Of a stretch of 64,000 nt of DNA, positions 36,377 to 44,400 are shown one piece after another. Position numbers and translations under genes: made by a program. Under the pieces are notes generated by a model. That model had not been told where the DNA came from. It saw nothing but the letters and a program-made list of their open reading frames with translations, and did no database searches. Source of the DNA: Actinotalea soli (GTDB taxonomy: Bacteria > Actinomycetota > Actinomycetes > Actinomycetales > Cellulomonadaceae); NCBI RefSeq assembly GCF_017565425.1, contig NZ_JAGEMK010000001.1:310001-374000 (forward strand). The letters are read 5' to 3'. The number at the start of each line of letters is the position of its first letter. Position 1 is the first letter of the stretch.

Positions 36377-37312
36377 TCACGGCTCGACGAACCAGGCGTG
36401 CCATCGCGCAGTGACCGTGCCATTGGGCTCAGGCGTGACCCCTCGCAGTGCGGGCATTTCGTCGTAGAGGTCCGGGGGCGCGGGACGGCCGCGCCACACG
36501 AGACCGTCGGCGACCTGGACGTCGGCATGAACACCCCACCTGTAGCTGCTTCGACCGGTGAGGCGGTAGACCACACGGGGAATCGCAGCGAGGGTCAGCC
36601 CGGTGAGGCGCTCCGGCCACTGCGGCCAGACGGCGACGTAAGAGCCGGCTCGCGTGGTCGGGTGAGTCCCTCCGGCGGTCATGGTCCAGCGCCGCGGCCA
36701 TGCGGCGTGCTCGATGATGGCGACCGCACCGCGCGCAGCCGCCAACGCGTCCACGTCGGCCCAGAACGACGCATCCACCACTCGTGCGCTGTGGTCCATG
36801 TCGTCGAGGTCACGCTCGTAAGGAGAACTGCTCATCGGTTCTGGGAACACGCCGAGCGCTGACGCGGCTTCGACCGACTTGGGGCACGGCTTGCTGGCGA
36901 CGATGTACATGTAGAGGTCGTAGCCGACGTGGATTGCGAAGCCAGAGAAATGCTCCAGACGGCACCAGACATCCCCGCGGTGCATCCACCGCACGACCTC
37001 TATGGCGTCGGCGGCTGAGAGGGCCGCGCCGTCCACCCATCGCTCCAGGCCGGTCCCGAGAATCCGTGCGAGGGGATGGGCGGCGGCGAGCGGCTCACGG
37101 TCGGGGTCGGCCTCCAGGTGCGACTCGGGATCTCGAACGGTCAGCTCAGTGACGCCGCACTCCTCCATGAAGCTCCGGGCGGCCTCAAGGTAGGCGCGCT
37201 CGACTGGGCCACGATCGCTGACCGAATCCAAGGCGCCGTGGTACACGCCCTCGGTATCGCGATCACGAGGGTCGTACTGCGTCACGCGGTAGACGTGGGA
37301 GCCGGGAGTCAC
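36377..37312 (-). CDS. Conserved protein of unknown function, element cargo
   Basis: 311 aa from GTG 37312. I do not recognise a named domain. It starts VYRVTQYDPRDRDTEGVYHG and has SDRGPVERAYLEAARSFMEE, a form I associate with uncharacterised actinobacterial proteins. The middle (VVRWMHRGDVWCRLEHFSGFAI, GYDLYMYIVASKPC) and the C-terminal half, rich in W, R and P, look globular and soluble. No signal peptide. Last cargo gene before the right arm site. Confidence 0.7.
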   Translation of the reverse strand: MTPGSHVYRVTQYDPRDRDTEGVYHGALDSVSDRGPVERAYLEAARSFMEECGVTELTVRDPESHLEADPDREPLAAAHPLARILGTGLERWVDGAALSAADAIEVVRWMHRGDVWCRLEHFSGFAIHVGYDLYMYIVASKPCPKSVEAASALGVFPEPMSSSPYERDLDDMDHSARVVDASFWADVDALAAARGAVAIIEHAAWPRRWTMTAGGTHPTTRAGSYVAVWPQWPERLTGLTLAAIPRVVYRLTGRSSYRWGVHADVQVADGLVWRGRPAPPDLYDEMPALRGVTPEPNGTVTARWHAWFVEP

Positions 37313-37389
37313 GGCAGAAGCCTCTCAGTCGACGCACCGAACCTGGGCCCCGCCGAGCCGCCCACCGGGCCCAATCCTCGCTCGCTCAT

Positions 37390-37400
37390 CGGCATGAGCG
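37390..37400 (+). repeat. CGGCATGAGCG copy 4
   Basis: In the gap between the 311-aa gene and the right arm site. Here the motif is part of a hairpin, GCTCAT-CGGC-ATGAGC, and continues TGCGTGA. Confidence 0.6.
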
Positions 37401-37449
37401 TGCGTGACATCACATGACGGCGCAGCGTTTGGACGTACTGAGGAGCGCC

Positions 37450-37471
37450 GTGTAGCAACCGGTGTAGCAAC
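37450..37471 (+). repeat. Arm-type integrase sites, right end
   Basis: GTGTAGCAAC (37450-37459) and GGTGTAGCAAC (37461-37471). Over 25 bases the doublet differs from the left one at a single position. It lies 101 bp from attR. Confidence 0.75.
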
Positions 37472-37572
37472 GTCGCGGCATTCGCCTACGTCCGCCACCA
37501 GTCGTCGGCGACCGCGCGTCGTCTTGACCAGGCCAAGCGCTCGCGAGCGGCCCGTCCCGGACACCCTTCGCG

Positions 37573-37623
37573 TCCCTGACACGGAAGAGGTCACTGGTTC
37601 GATCCCAGTATCGCCCACCAGCA
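37573..37623 (+). repeat. attR: 51-bp copy of the tRNA-Val(GAC) 3' half
   Basis: Exact repeat of 32586-32636. The 5' half of a tRNA is absent upstream, so this is an attachment-site remnant and not a working tRNA gene. Confidence 0.92.
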
Positions 37624-37651
37624 AAGCCCCAGGTCAACGACCTGGGGCTTT
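37623..37651 (+). terminator. Original tRNA-operon terminator, displaced by the element
   Basis: Perfect 13-bp stem AAAGCCCCAGGTC / GACCTGGGGCTTT with loop AAC, beginning at the last base of attR. Before integration it would have followed tRNA-Val(GAC) directly. Confidence 0.8.
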
Positions 37652-37711
37652 CACATTGGAGAGGGAAGCGCAGCAAGGGGTCCCTGCTCGTCGCGGACCG
37701 ACACGCCCGCT

Positions 37712-37806
37712 GACCCTGACAGGGTCGGCGGCCCTCGCCCGGGGTCGCCACCCAGACCCGATCTCGCAACGGTCGGTGCACCTCTCATCCGCCTCGGGTG
37801 AGGCGG
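37712..37806. repeat. Two hairpins in the gap after attR
   Basis: GACCCT-GAC-AGGGTC (37712-37726) and CCGCCTC-GGGT-GAGGCGG (37789-37806), both perfect. Neither has a T-run. The rest of 37652-37836 holds nothing I can identify. Confidence 0.35.
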
Positions 37807-37836
37807 ACCGAGCCGCCGTTCGGCTGACTGAGGCAC

Positions 37837-38106
37837 ATGAGCACCGAGGTCTCTCCCACCGTTCTTCGCCAGCATGCCCATCTGCGGGCCACCCTGCCCT
37901 TCGACGACACAACCGACGACGAGTCCGCAGCTCGCGGGTTCCTGGGGACACTGGACCCGCCCGTCGTGCGGGACGCTGACGGCCGCGTCGTCTGGGATGC
38001 GCAGTCCTACGCCTTGCGCTGCCCAGGCGATCGGCGAGTCCGTCCCGACCCGAGGTTCCCCGACATCGGATCCGAGACCAGGTCGCACCCAACACTTCGT
38101 GCCTGA
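37837..38106 (+). pseudogene. Remnant of an MBL-fold alkylsulfatase N-terminus
   Basis: The first 60 codons (to about 38016) read like the N-terminal segment of alkyl/aryl-sulfatases: LPFDDTTDDESAARGFLGTL and DPPVVRDADGRVVWDAQSYAL. Intact enzymes run to about 600 aa with a metallo-beta-lactamase domain. Here similarity stops and the frame ends after 89 codons; the next genes are unrelated, and the other frames do not continue it. ATG with GAGG 4-8 nt upstream survives. It sits 213 bp past attR, so insertion-associated loss of the rest is possible. Identification is from memory of the family. Confidence 0.5.
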
Positions 38107-38161
38107 CAGGCGTCTTCCTTGATGTGGGGGTCGTCAGACCTCCCGACGAGGGGGAACCACC

Positions 38162-39052
38162 ATGTCCGCACCTGATGTCCATGCCGTACGGCTCAGCGCC
38201 CAGGGCCTCACCCGCTTGGTCCTCTCCGGGGTGACGGTGACCGCGCTGATCGGAGGCCTGATGTCCGCCTGCTCGACGGGATCATCCGCCGAGACGAGCT
38301 CGGCGGATCGTCGGGCCGCACCGATCGAGGCCGCGCCCGCGCCGCCCGAGGACGCCGGGGCGGGCGCCGTGCCCGCGGCGACTCCCGAACCGACGCCGAT
38401 CTCAGTGCCGACCCCCGGCCCCACGTCGAGCCCGGAGCCTCCTGCGGAACCCACGACGCTGCGCCGGGGCGACGAGGGGGACGCGGTGCGCGAGCTGCAG
38501 GAGCGCCTGATCGAGCTCGACTACTTCCTGCCCTCCGCCGACGGCACGTTCGGCGCCGCGACCGAGCAGGCCGTCTGGGCGCTGCAGAAGGCCGCCGGCA
38601 CGACCCGGGACGGCCTGGTCGGGCCCGCGACGCAGGAAGCCCTCGACGCCGGGCTCCGACCGACACCACGTACGGTGAGCGGTCGGGTCCTCGAGGTCGA
38701 CCTCGAGCGCCAGCTCGTGCTCGCGGTCGAGGACGGCATCCTCACGCGGACCTTCAACGTGTCCTCCGGCAACGGTGAGACGTATCGGGCCCTCGGTCGG
38801 ACGCAGCGCGCCGACACCCCGACCGGGGACTTCGCGGTGGTGCGCCAGGTCGATGCCGTGCACGAGTCGACACTCGGCCTGGGCTCGATGTATCGGCCGA
38901 AGTACTTCCACGGGGGCTGGGCGGTGCACGGCTCGGACGAGATCCCGCCGTGGCCCGCGTCCCACGGCTGCGTGCGGATGGCGAACGAGGCCATCAACTG
39001 GATCTGGGACGTGTGGGACGCGCCGATCGGCACCCGGGTGCTGGTGTTCTGA
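38162..39052 (+). CDS. L,D-transpeptidase lipoprotein with peptidoglycan-binding domain
   Basis: 296 aa. Lipoprotein signal peptide ending LMSAC (Cys about residue 37), a P/A/T-rich linker, a PG_binding_1 domain (about 100-160: LRRGDEGDAVRELQERLIEL, FGAATEQAVWALQKAAG) and a YkuD domain (about 175-296) with WAVHGSDEIPPWPASHGCVRM carrying the catalytic His and Cys. Cross-links or anchors peptidoglycan outside the membrane through 3-3 linkages. The next gene also encodes a wall enzyme. Confidence 0.93.
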   Translation: MSAPDVHAVRLSAQGLTRLVLSGVTVTALIGGLMSACSTGSSAETSSADRRAAPIEAAPAPPEDAGAGAVPAATPEPTPISVPTPGPTSSPEPPAEPTTLRRGDEGDAVRELQERLIELDYFLPSADGTFGAATEQAVWALQKAAGTTRDGLVGPATQEALDAGLRPTPRTVSGRVLEVDLERQLVLAVEDGILTRTFNVSSGNGETYRALGRTQRADTPTGDFAVVRQVDAVHESTLGLGSMYRPKYFHGGWAVHGSDEIPPWPASHGCVRMANEAINWIWDVWDAPIGTRVLVF

Positions 39053-39208
39053 AGGTCACGCGGGCGCCACCTCCTCGGGGCGGTGCGCGTCGCCGAGCCC
39101 TTGCCGAAACGCCGTCCGGTTGTCACTGTAGAGGGGCCGTCGACGAGGACGCGCGCGTCGGCGCCCAGTCCCCGCGTGCACCGCAAGGTCCGGCCCGAAG
39201 GGCAGCCC

Positions 39209-40387
39209 ATGGCACCTCCGTCGCGATCCGCCCGACGTGAGCTGCACCGAGCAGCGGGCCCTCGATCGCCGCGTCACCGCGCCGAGCCGCCAGCCCCTCG
39301 CCATCTCGTCGAGACACCACGAGGTCGACGCGGGACGGCGGTGCTCGCGGGCTCCGCAGTCCTCGGCGCCCTCGTGCTTCTCGCAGGCTCTGCGCCGGGA
39401 GGACCGGTCGACGGAGCGCCGGACGTGGTCGTCAACGGTCCGGGCCACGGAGAGGGCAAGGCGACCGAACGGTCCCCACGGGTGGCGGCGGCACGCCTCT
39501 CGGCCCAGGGCTCTGCGTACCTGCGGCTCGAGCGTGCCGAGGCTGTCGCCCTCGCCGAGGCCGCCATGGCCTCGGCCGCCGTGCTGACGGCCGCCCGGTC
39601 GACGACGACCGCCCACCCGAGAGATGTCGGCGCGACCGCCCAGGACCCGGTGAGCGACCGGCTCCAGGCCGCGGTCGACGTCCTGTCCCGGGTCGCCCCT
39701 CGCTCGATGGCCCTGCTGGACGACGAGGACGCGCCACGCCCGGACGACTCGACCGCGTCGGTGCGGGCCGCTGCCGCCGTCGTCTTCGCCTTGTCGGTCG
39801 AGGAGGACCTGGCCGCGCGGCCGACGGCCACGGCAGACCTCCAGGCGACGGAGGCCGCGCTGTCCGAGCTCGAGGCAGGGCTCGCGGCCGCGAGCACCGC
39901 GGCGGCCGCCGTCACGTCGACCGTCCTCGAGCCGACGGTCTTCGCCCCCGTGCCCCCCGGCCCGACGGCCAGCTCGGGGGACCTATGGCCCAACGGCGAG
40001 ATCCCGCTCGAGCTGCTGTGCAGCCCGGAGGTCGCCCCGGACGCCCTGCTGCGCTGCGACGCCGCTGCCGCGCTCGACCTGCTCAACACCGCCTACCGGG
40101 CCGAGCTCGGTCGCGACCTCGACGTCGTCAGCTCCTACCGCAGCGTCGAGCAGCAGGTGGTCGTCAAGGCGGCGCGGGGATGGCTCGCGGCGACCCCGGG
40201 GACCTCGAACCACGGTCGAGGGATCGCCGTGGACCTCGGCGGCTTCGGCTCGGTGGGAGACTTCAGCAGCCCGTCGTTCCGGTGGATGGAGGCCCACGCG
40301 CACGAGTTCGGCTGGTTCCACCCGGACTGCATGAAGGCCGGGGGCAGCGGCCCGGCCGAGCCGTGGCACTGGGAGTACGGAGGCTGA
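39209..40387 (+). CDS. M15-family D-alanyl-D-alanine carboxypeptidase
   Basis: 392 aa from ATG 39209; an upstream in-frame start adds 42 unlikely residues. A basic N-terminus and one helix (TAVLAGSAVLGALVLLAGSA, about residues 42-61) suggest secretion with membrane anchoring. Residues 90-250 are A/E-rich and helical. The C-terminal VanY-type domain has VVSSYRSVEQQVVV, SNHGRGIAVDLGGFGS (HxxxxxxD zinc ligands) and EPWHWEYGG (catalytic E and zinc His). Trims peptidoglycan stem peptides. The convergent lysR gene ends 21 bp away. Confidence 0.9.
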   Translation: MAPPSRSARRELHRAAGPRSPRHRAEPPAPRHLVETPRGRRGTAVLAGSAVLGALVLLAGSAPGGPVDGAPDVVVNGPGHGEGKATERSPRVAAARLSAQGSAYLRLERAEAVALAEAAMASAAVLTAARSTTTAHPRDVGATAQDPVSDRLQAAVDVLSRVAPRSMALLDDEDAPRPDDSTASVRAAAAVVFALSVEEDLAARPTATADLQATEAALSELEAGLAAASTAAAAVTSTVLEPTVFAPVPPGPTASSGDLWPNGEIPLELLCSPEVAPDALLRCDAAAALDLLNTAYRAELGRDLDVVSSYRSVEQQVVVKAARGWLAATPGTSNHGRGIAVDLGGFGSVGDFSSPSFRWMEAHAHEFGWFHPDCMKAGGSGPAEPWHWEYGG

Positions 40388-40408
40388 GGCCACGTCCGGC
40401 ACGTGCGG

Positions 40409-41302
40409 TCAGGCCGACGCGACCTCGTCGAGGATGCGTCGCAGCGCGTCCAGAGCCGGACTTCCGAGGCCGGAGGTCCGCTGCGCGGTGAAGACGGTCC
40501 GGCGGGGGGCGCCCGCCAGGTCGACCAGGCGGCAGGTGGTGGTCCGGTCGCGCCAGACGAGGTCGGGCAGCAGGGCCACCGCGTTGCCGGACTCCACCAG
40601 CCGGATCTGCGCCTGGAGGTCGGCCGTCTCGTAGCGGACGTCGGGCTCGAAGCCTGCGGACCGGCAGGTCTGCTCGGCGAAGTGCCGCGAGGCCGCACCA
40701 GCAGGCTCCATCGCCCACGGCAGGTCTCTGCAGCTCGCCAGCTCGGACGCGGGCCAGGGGGCGTCGGCGCGGGGCGGCAGGGCGAGTCGGATGGCGTCCT
40801 GGGTCAGGTCGCGCCGGTCGAGGCCGGGCCACCACGGTGCCGCGTGCGCCGGGTACTCCTCGGCGACGACGAGGTCGAAGCCTCGGGCCCAGGTCTCGTG
40901 GAGGGCCTGCTCGGGCTCCCGCTGGACCATCTCCACCCGCACCTGCGGATGGAGACGCCCCATCTCGCGCAGGGCCGTGGGCATGAGGGCGAGGGCCGCC
41001 GACTGGAAGACCGCGACCCGGACGCGTCCCCGGACCTCGCTGTGGGAGGCCTGGACCTCGGCCTCTGTCCGCTCGAGCACGTCCAGCAGCTCGCCGGCGG
41101 CTGCGACGAGCACCTCGGCCTGGGGGGTGAGCCGGACGCCCCGACCTGCCTTGCGCAGCAGCTCGAGCCCGGTCTCCTTCTCGAGCAGGCTCAGCTGCTG
41201 GGAGACCGCCGAGGGGCTGTAGCTCATCGACTCGGCGACAGCGGCCAGGGTGCCGCGGATCGAGACCTCCCGCAGGATGAGCAGACGACGCAGGTCCAGC
41301 AC
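40409..41302 (-). CDS. LysR-family regulator, divergent from putA
   Basis: 297 aa. N-terminal HTH (about residues 2-60: LLILREVSIRGTLAAVAESM, SYSPSAVSQQLSLLEKETG) and a periplasmic-binding-protein-like effector domain (VRVAVFQSAALALMPTALRE onward). GTG start with GGAGGTG upstream; a TATATT -10 lies at 41337-41342. Divergent from putA with a 138-bp shared gap, so it probably responds to proline and controls putA. That role is inferred from position. Confidence 0.88.
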   Translation of the reverse strand: MLDLRRLLILREVSIRGTLAAVAESMSYSPSAVSQQLSLLEKETGLELLRKAGRGVRLTPQAEVLVAAAGELLDVLERTEAEVQASHSEVRGRVRVAVFQSAALALMPTALREMGRLHPQVRVEMVQREPEQALHETWARGFDLVVAEEYPAHAAPWWPGLDRRDLTQDAIRLALPPRADAPWPASELASCRDLPWAMEPAGAASRHFAEQTCRSAGFEPDVRYETADLQAQIRLVESGNAVALLPDLVWRDRTTTCRLVDLAGAPRRTVFTAQRTSGLGSPALDALRRILDEVASA

Positions 41303-41328
41303 GGCTCACCTCCAGGAATCATCAGCTG

Positions 41329-41370
41329 AGGTGACGAATATAGAACTGTTTCCTTCGCTTTTCATCACCT
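41329..41370. promoter_or_regulatory. lysR-putA operator region
   Basis: AGGTGACGAA (41329-41338) and TTCATCACCT (41361-41370) form a 9/10 inverted repeat around an unusually AT-rich centre. Minus-strand TATATT (41342-41337) is a likely -10 for lysR inside it, so binding could autoregulate lysR and control putA. Confidence 0.5.
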
Positions 41371-41440
41371 CTCGCCGATACCGATACTGACGCACGACGG
41401 GGCCCGTGCCCGGGCGCCGTCCGTGACAGCGAGGAGTCCC

Positions 41441-44400
41441 ATGACGCAGCCCCCGGCCGCACCCGTCCCGCCGAGCACCTCCGCGGGGGTCGACGCCGTC
41501 GACCCGGCCCTCGCCGAGGAGGCCGTCGCCCTGGTGCAGCGCTGGCTACGCGAGGCGGCCCAGCACCCCGTGGACCCGTCGGCGGCGCACCTGGCCGCTG
41601 CCCTCAAAGACCCGCGCGGCCTGCCCTTCGTCGTGGGCTTCGTCGACGGGGTGATCCGCCCCGAGGACGAGCGCGTCGCCGCGGGGACCCTGCGCGACCT
41701 CTCCCGCGCAGCACCGGCGTTCCTGCCGTGGCCGCTGCGGGCCGCCCTGCGGCTGGGCGGCACGGTGGCGCCCGTGCTGCCCGACGTCGTCGTCCCGGTG
41801 GCACGCAAGGTCCTCCGGCGCATGGTCGGGCACCTCATCATCGACGCGAGCGACCGGCGACTGGGGCCTGCCATCGCGCACGTCCGTCGCGAGGACGTGC
41901 GCCTCAACATCAACCTGCTCGGCGAGGCCGTCCTGGGTCGGCGCGAGGCCGCCCGTCGGCTCGCGGGCACCGAACGTCTGCTGGCCCGCCAGGACGTCGA
42001 CTACGTCTCGATCAAGGTGTCCTCGACCGTCGCCCCGCACGCGGCCTGGGCCTTCGAGGAGTCCGTCGAGGAGATCGTCGAGCACCTCACCCCGCTGTTC
42101 GAGCGCGCTGCGGCCTCACCCACGCCGAAGTTCATCAACCTCGACATGGAGGAGTACAAGGACCTCGACCTCACGGTCGCCGTGTTCACCCGGCTGCTGG
42201 ACCGGCAGGCCCTGCTCGACCTCGAGGCCGGCATCGTGCTGCAGGCCTACCTGCCCGACGCCCTCGCAGCGATGATCCACCTCCAGGGCTGGGCAGCGGC
42301 ACGACGGGCCAGGGGCGGCTCCGGGGTCAAGGTCCGGCTGGTCAAGGGCGCGAACCTTCCCATGGAGCAGGTCGAGGCCACGGTGCACGGGTGGCCGCTC
42401 GCCACCTGGCACTCCAAGCTCGAGACGGACGTCAACTACAAGCGCGTCCTGGACTGGGCGCTGACCCCCGAGCGTGTCGCGAACGTGCGGCTCGGCGTCG
42501 CGGGGCACAACCTCTTCGACGTCGCCTACGCGTGGTTGCTGGCCGGGCGGCGCGGGGTCCGGGACGGCATCGAGTTCGAGATGCTGCTGGGCATGGCACA
42601 GGGTCAGGCCGAGGCCGTCCGTCAGGAGGTCGGCGGGCTGCTGCTCTACACCCCCGTGGTCGCCCCGGCCGAGTTCGACGTCGCGATCGCGTACCTGATC
42701 CGGCGGCTCGAGGAGGGCGCCTCGACCGAGAACTTCATGTCGGCCGTCTTCGACCTGGACCGTGACCCAGGCCTCTTCGCCCGGGAGCGCGACCGCTTCC
42801 TCGCCTCCCTCGCCGCCCTCGACGGCTCGGTCCCCCCGGCGCACCGGGTCGGCGACCGCTATGCCGCCTCCCCGGTCCCCTCCCCCGGAGCCTTCGTCAA
42901 CACGCCGGACACCGATCCCTCGGTGGCCCAGAACCGCACGTGGGTCCGGGCCCTCCTCGAGCGGGTACCGACCTCGACCCTGGGCATCGCGACGATCGAC
43001 GGGGCCCGGATCTCCGATCCCGCCCTGCTGGACGAGACCGTGCGCGGGACGCAGGAGGCGGGCAGGGCGTGGGGCTCCCGCCCAGCTGCCGAGCGTGCCG
43101 CGATCCTGCACCGCGCGGGCCAGGCTCTCGAGGCCCACCGTCCCCGGCTGCTCGAGGTCATGGCGGCCGAGACCGGCAAGACCGTCGACCAGGGCGACCC
43201 GGAGGTCTCCGAGGCGATCGACTTCGCCTACTACTACGCAGAGCTCGCCCGTGGTCTCGAGCAGGTCGACGGCGCGAGGTTCGTCCCCGCTGCCCTGACC
43301 CTCGTGACCCCGCCGTGGAACTTCCCGGTCGCGATCCCCGCCGGCTCGACCCTGGCGAGCCTCGCCGCCGGGTCCGCGGTGGTCCTCAAGCCGGCCGGGG
43401 AGGCCGAGCGGTGCGGGGCGGTGCTCGCGGAGATCCTCTGGGAGGCGGGGGTCCCCCGGGAGGCCCTGCGCCTGGTGCAGGTGGACGAAGGGACCCTCGG
43501 CGCGTCGCTCGTCGCCCACCCGGCGATCGACCGGGTCGTGCTCACCGGGGCCTACGAGACCGCCGAGCTGTTCCGCTCCTTCCGGCCGGACCTCCCGCTC
43601 CTGGCCGAGACCAGCGGGAAGAACACGCTGATCGTGACCCCGAGCGCCGACCTGGACCTGGCGGTCAAGGACGTCGTCCAGTCCGCCTTCGGCCACGCCG
43701 GCCAGAAGTGCTCGGCTGCGTCGCTGGTCGTCCTGGTCGGATCGGTCGCGACCTCCCGCCGGTTCCGCGACCAGCTCGTCGACGCCGCGTCGTCCTTGGT
43801 CGTCGGGTACCCGGACGACCCCCGGACCCAGATGGGCCCCGTGATCACCGCTGCCTCGGGCAAGCTGCTCTCAGGCCTGACCGAGCTCGACCCCGGGGAG
43901 CGCTGGGCCCTCGAACCACGACGGCTCGACGACACGGACCGGCTGTGGAGCCCCGGGATCCGCACCGGGGTGGTCCCAGGCTCCCGGACGCACCGGACCG
44001 AGTACTTCGGCCCCGTCCTCGGCGTCATGACGGCCGCGACCCTCGAGGAGGCCGTCGCGATCGCGAACGACGTGGACTACGGCCTGACGGCGGGCCTGCA
44101 CTCCCTGGACCGCACCGAGATCGCGACCTGGCTCGAGACGATCCAGGCCGGCAACCTGTACGTCAACCGAGGCATCACCGGGGCGATCGTGCAGCGCCAG
44201 CCCTTCGGTGGCTGGAAGCGCTCGGCCGTCGGCCCCGGGACCAAGGCCGGTGGGCCCTCCTACCTCTTCGGCCTCGGCTCGTGGACCTCGGCACCCGCCC
44301 ACCACGGCGTCCCACCGCGCCACCCCGCCGTCGTGGGGGTCCTCGCCGCGGCGCGGTCGGCCCTGACCGCCGACGAGGCCCTGCGGCTCGAGCGGGCGGT

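Larger units (their letters stand above)
32586..37623. mobile_element. 5-kb integrative element in tRNA-Val(GAC)
   Basis: Bounded by a perfect 51-bp direct repeat of the tRNA 3' half; the distance between repeats is 4,987 bp. Contents in order: replacement tRNA terminator, arm-type repeats, tyrosine integrase, excisionase-like HTH, a repeat-rich non-coding stretch, VOC gene, 84-aa unknown, SRPBCC gene, 311-aa unknown, second arm-type repeat. No relaxase, FtsK-like translocase, replication initiator or capsid gene is recognisable, so transfer would depend on a helper. Cargo codon use is less extreme in GC than the flanks. Confidence 0.9.

Noticed and set aside
37573-37623. tRNA-like sequence at the right end of the element
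   Set aside because: Only the 3' half of tRNA-Val is present; it is the attR copy and cannot fold as a tRNA.
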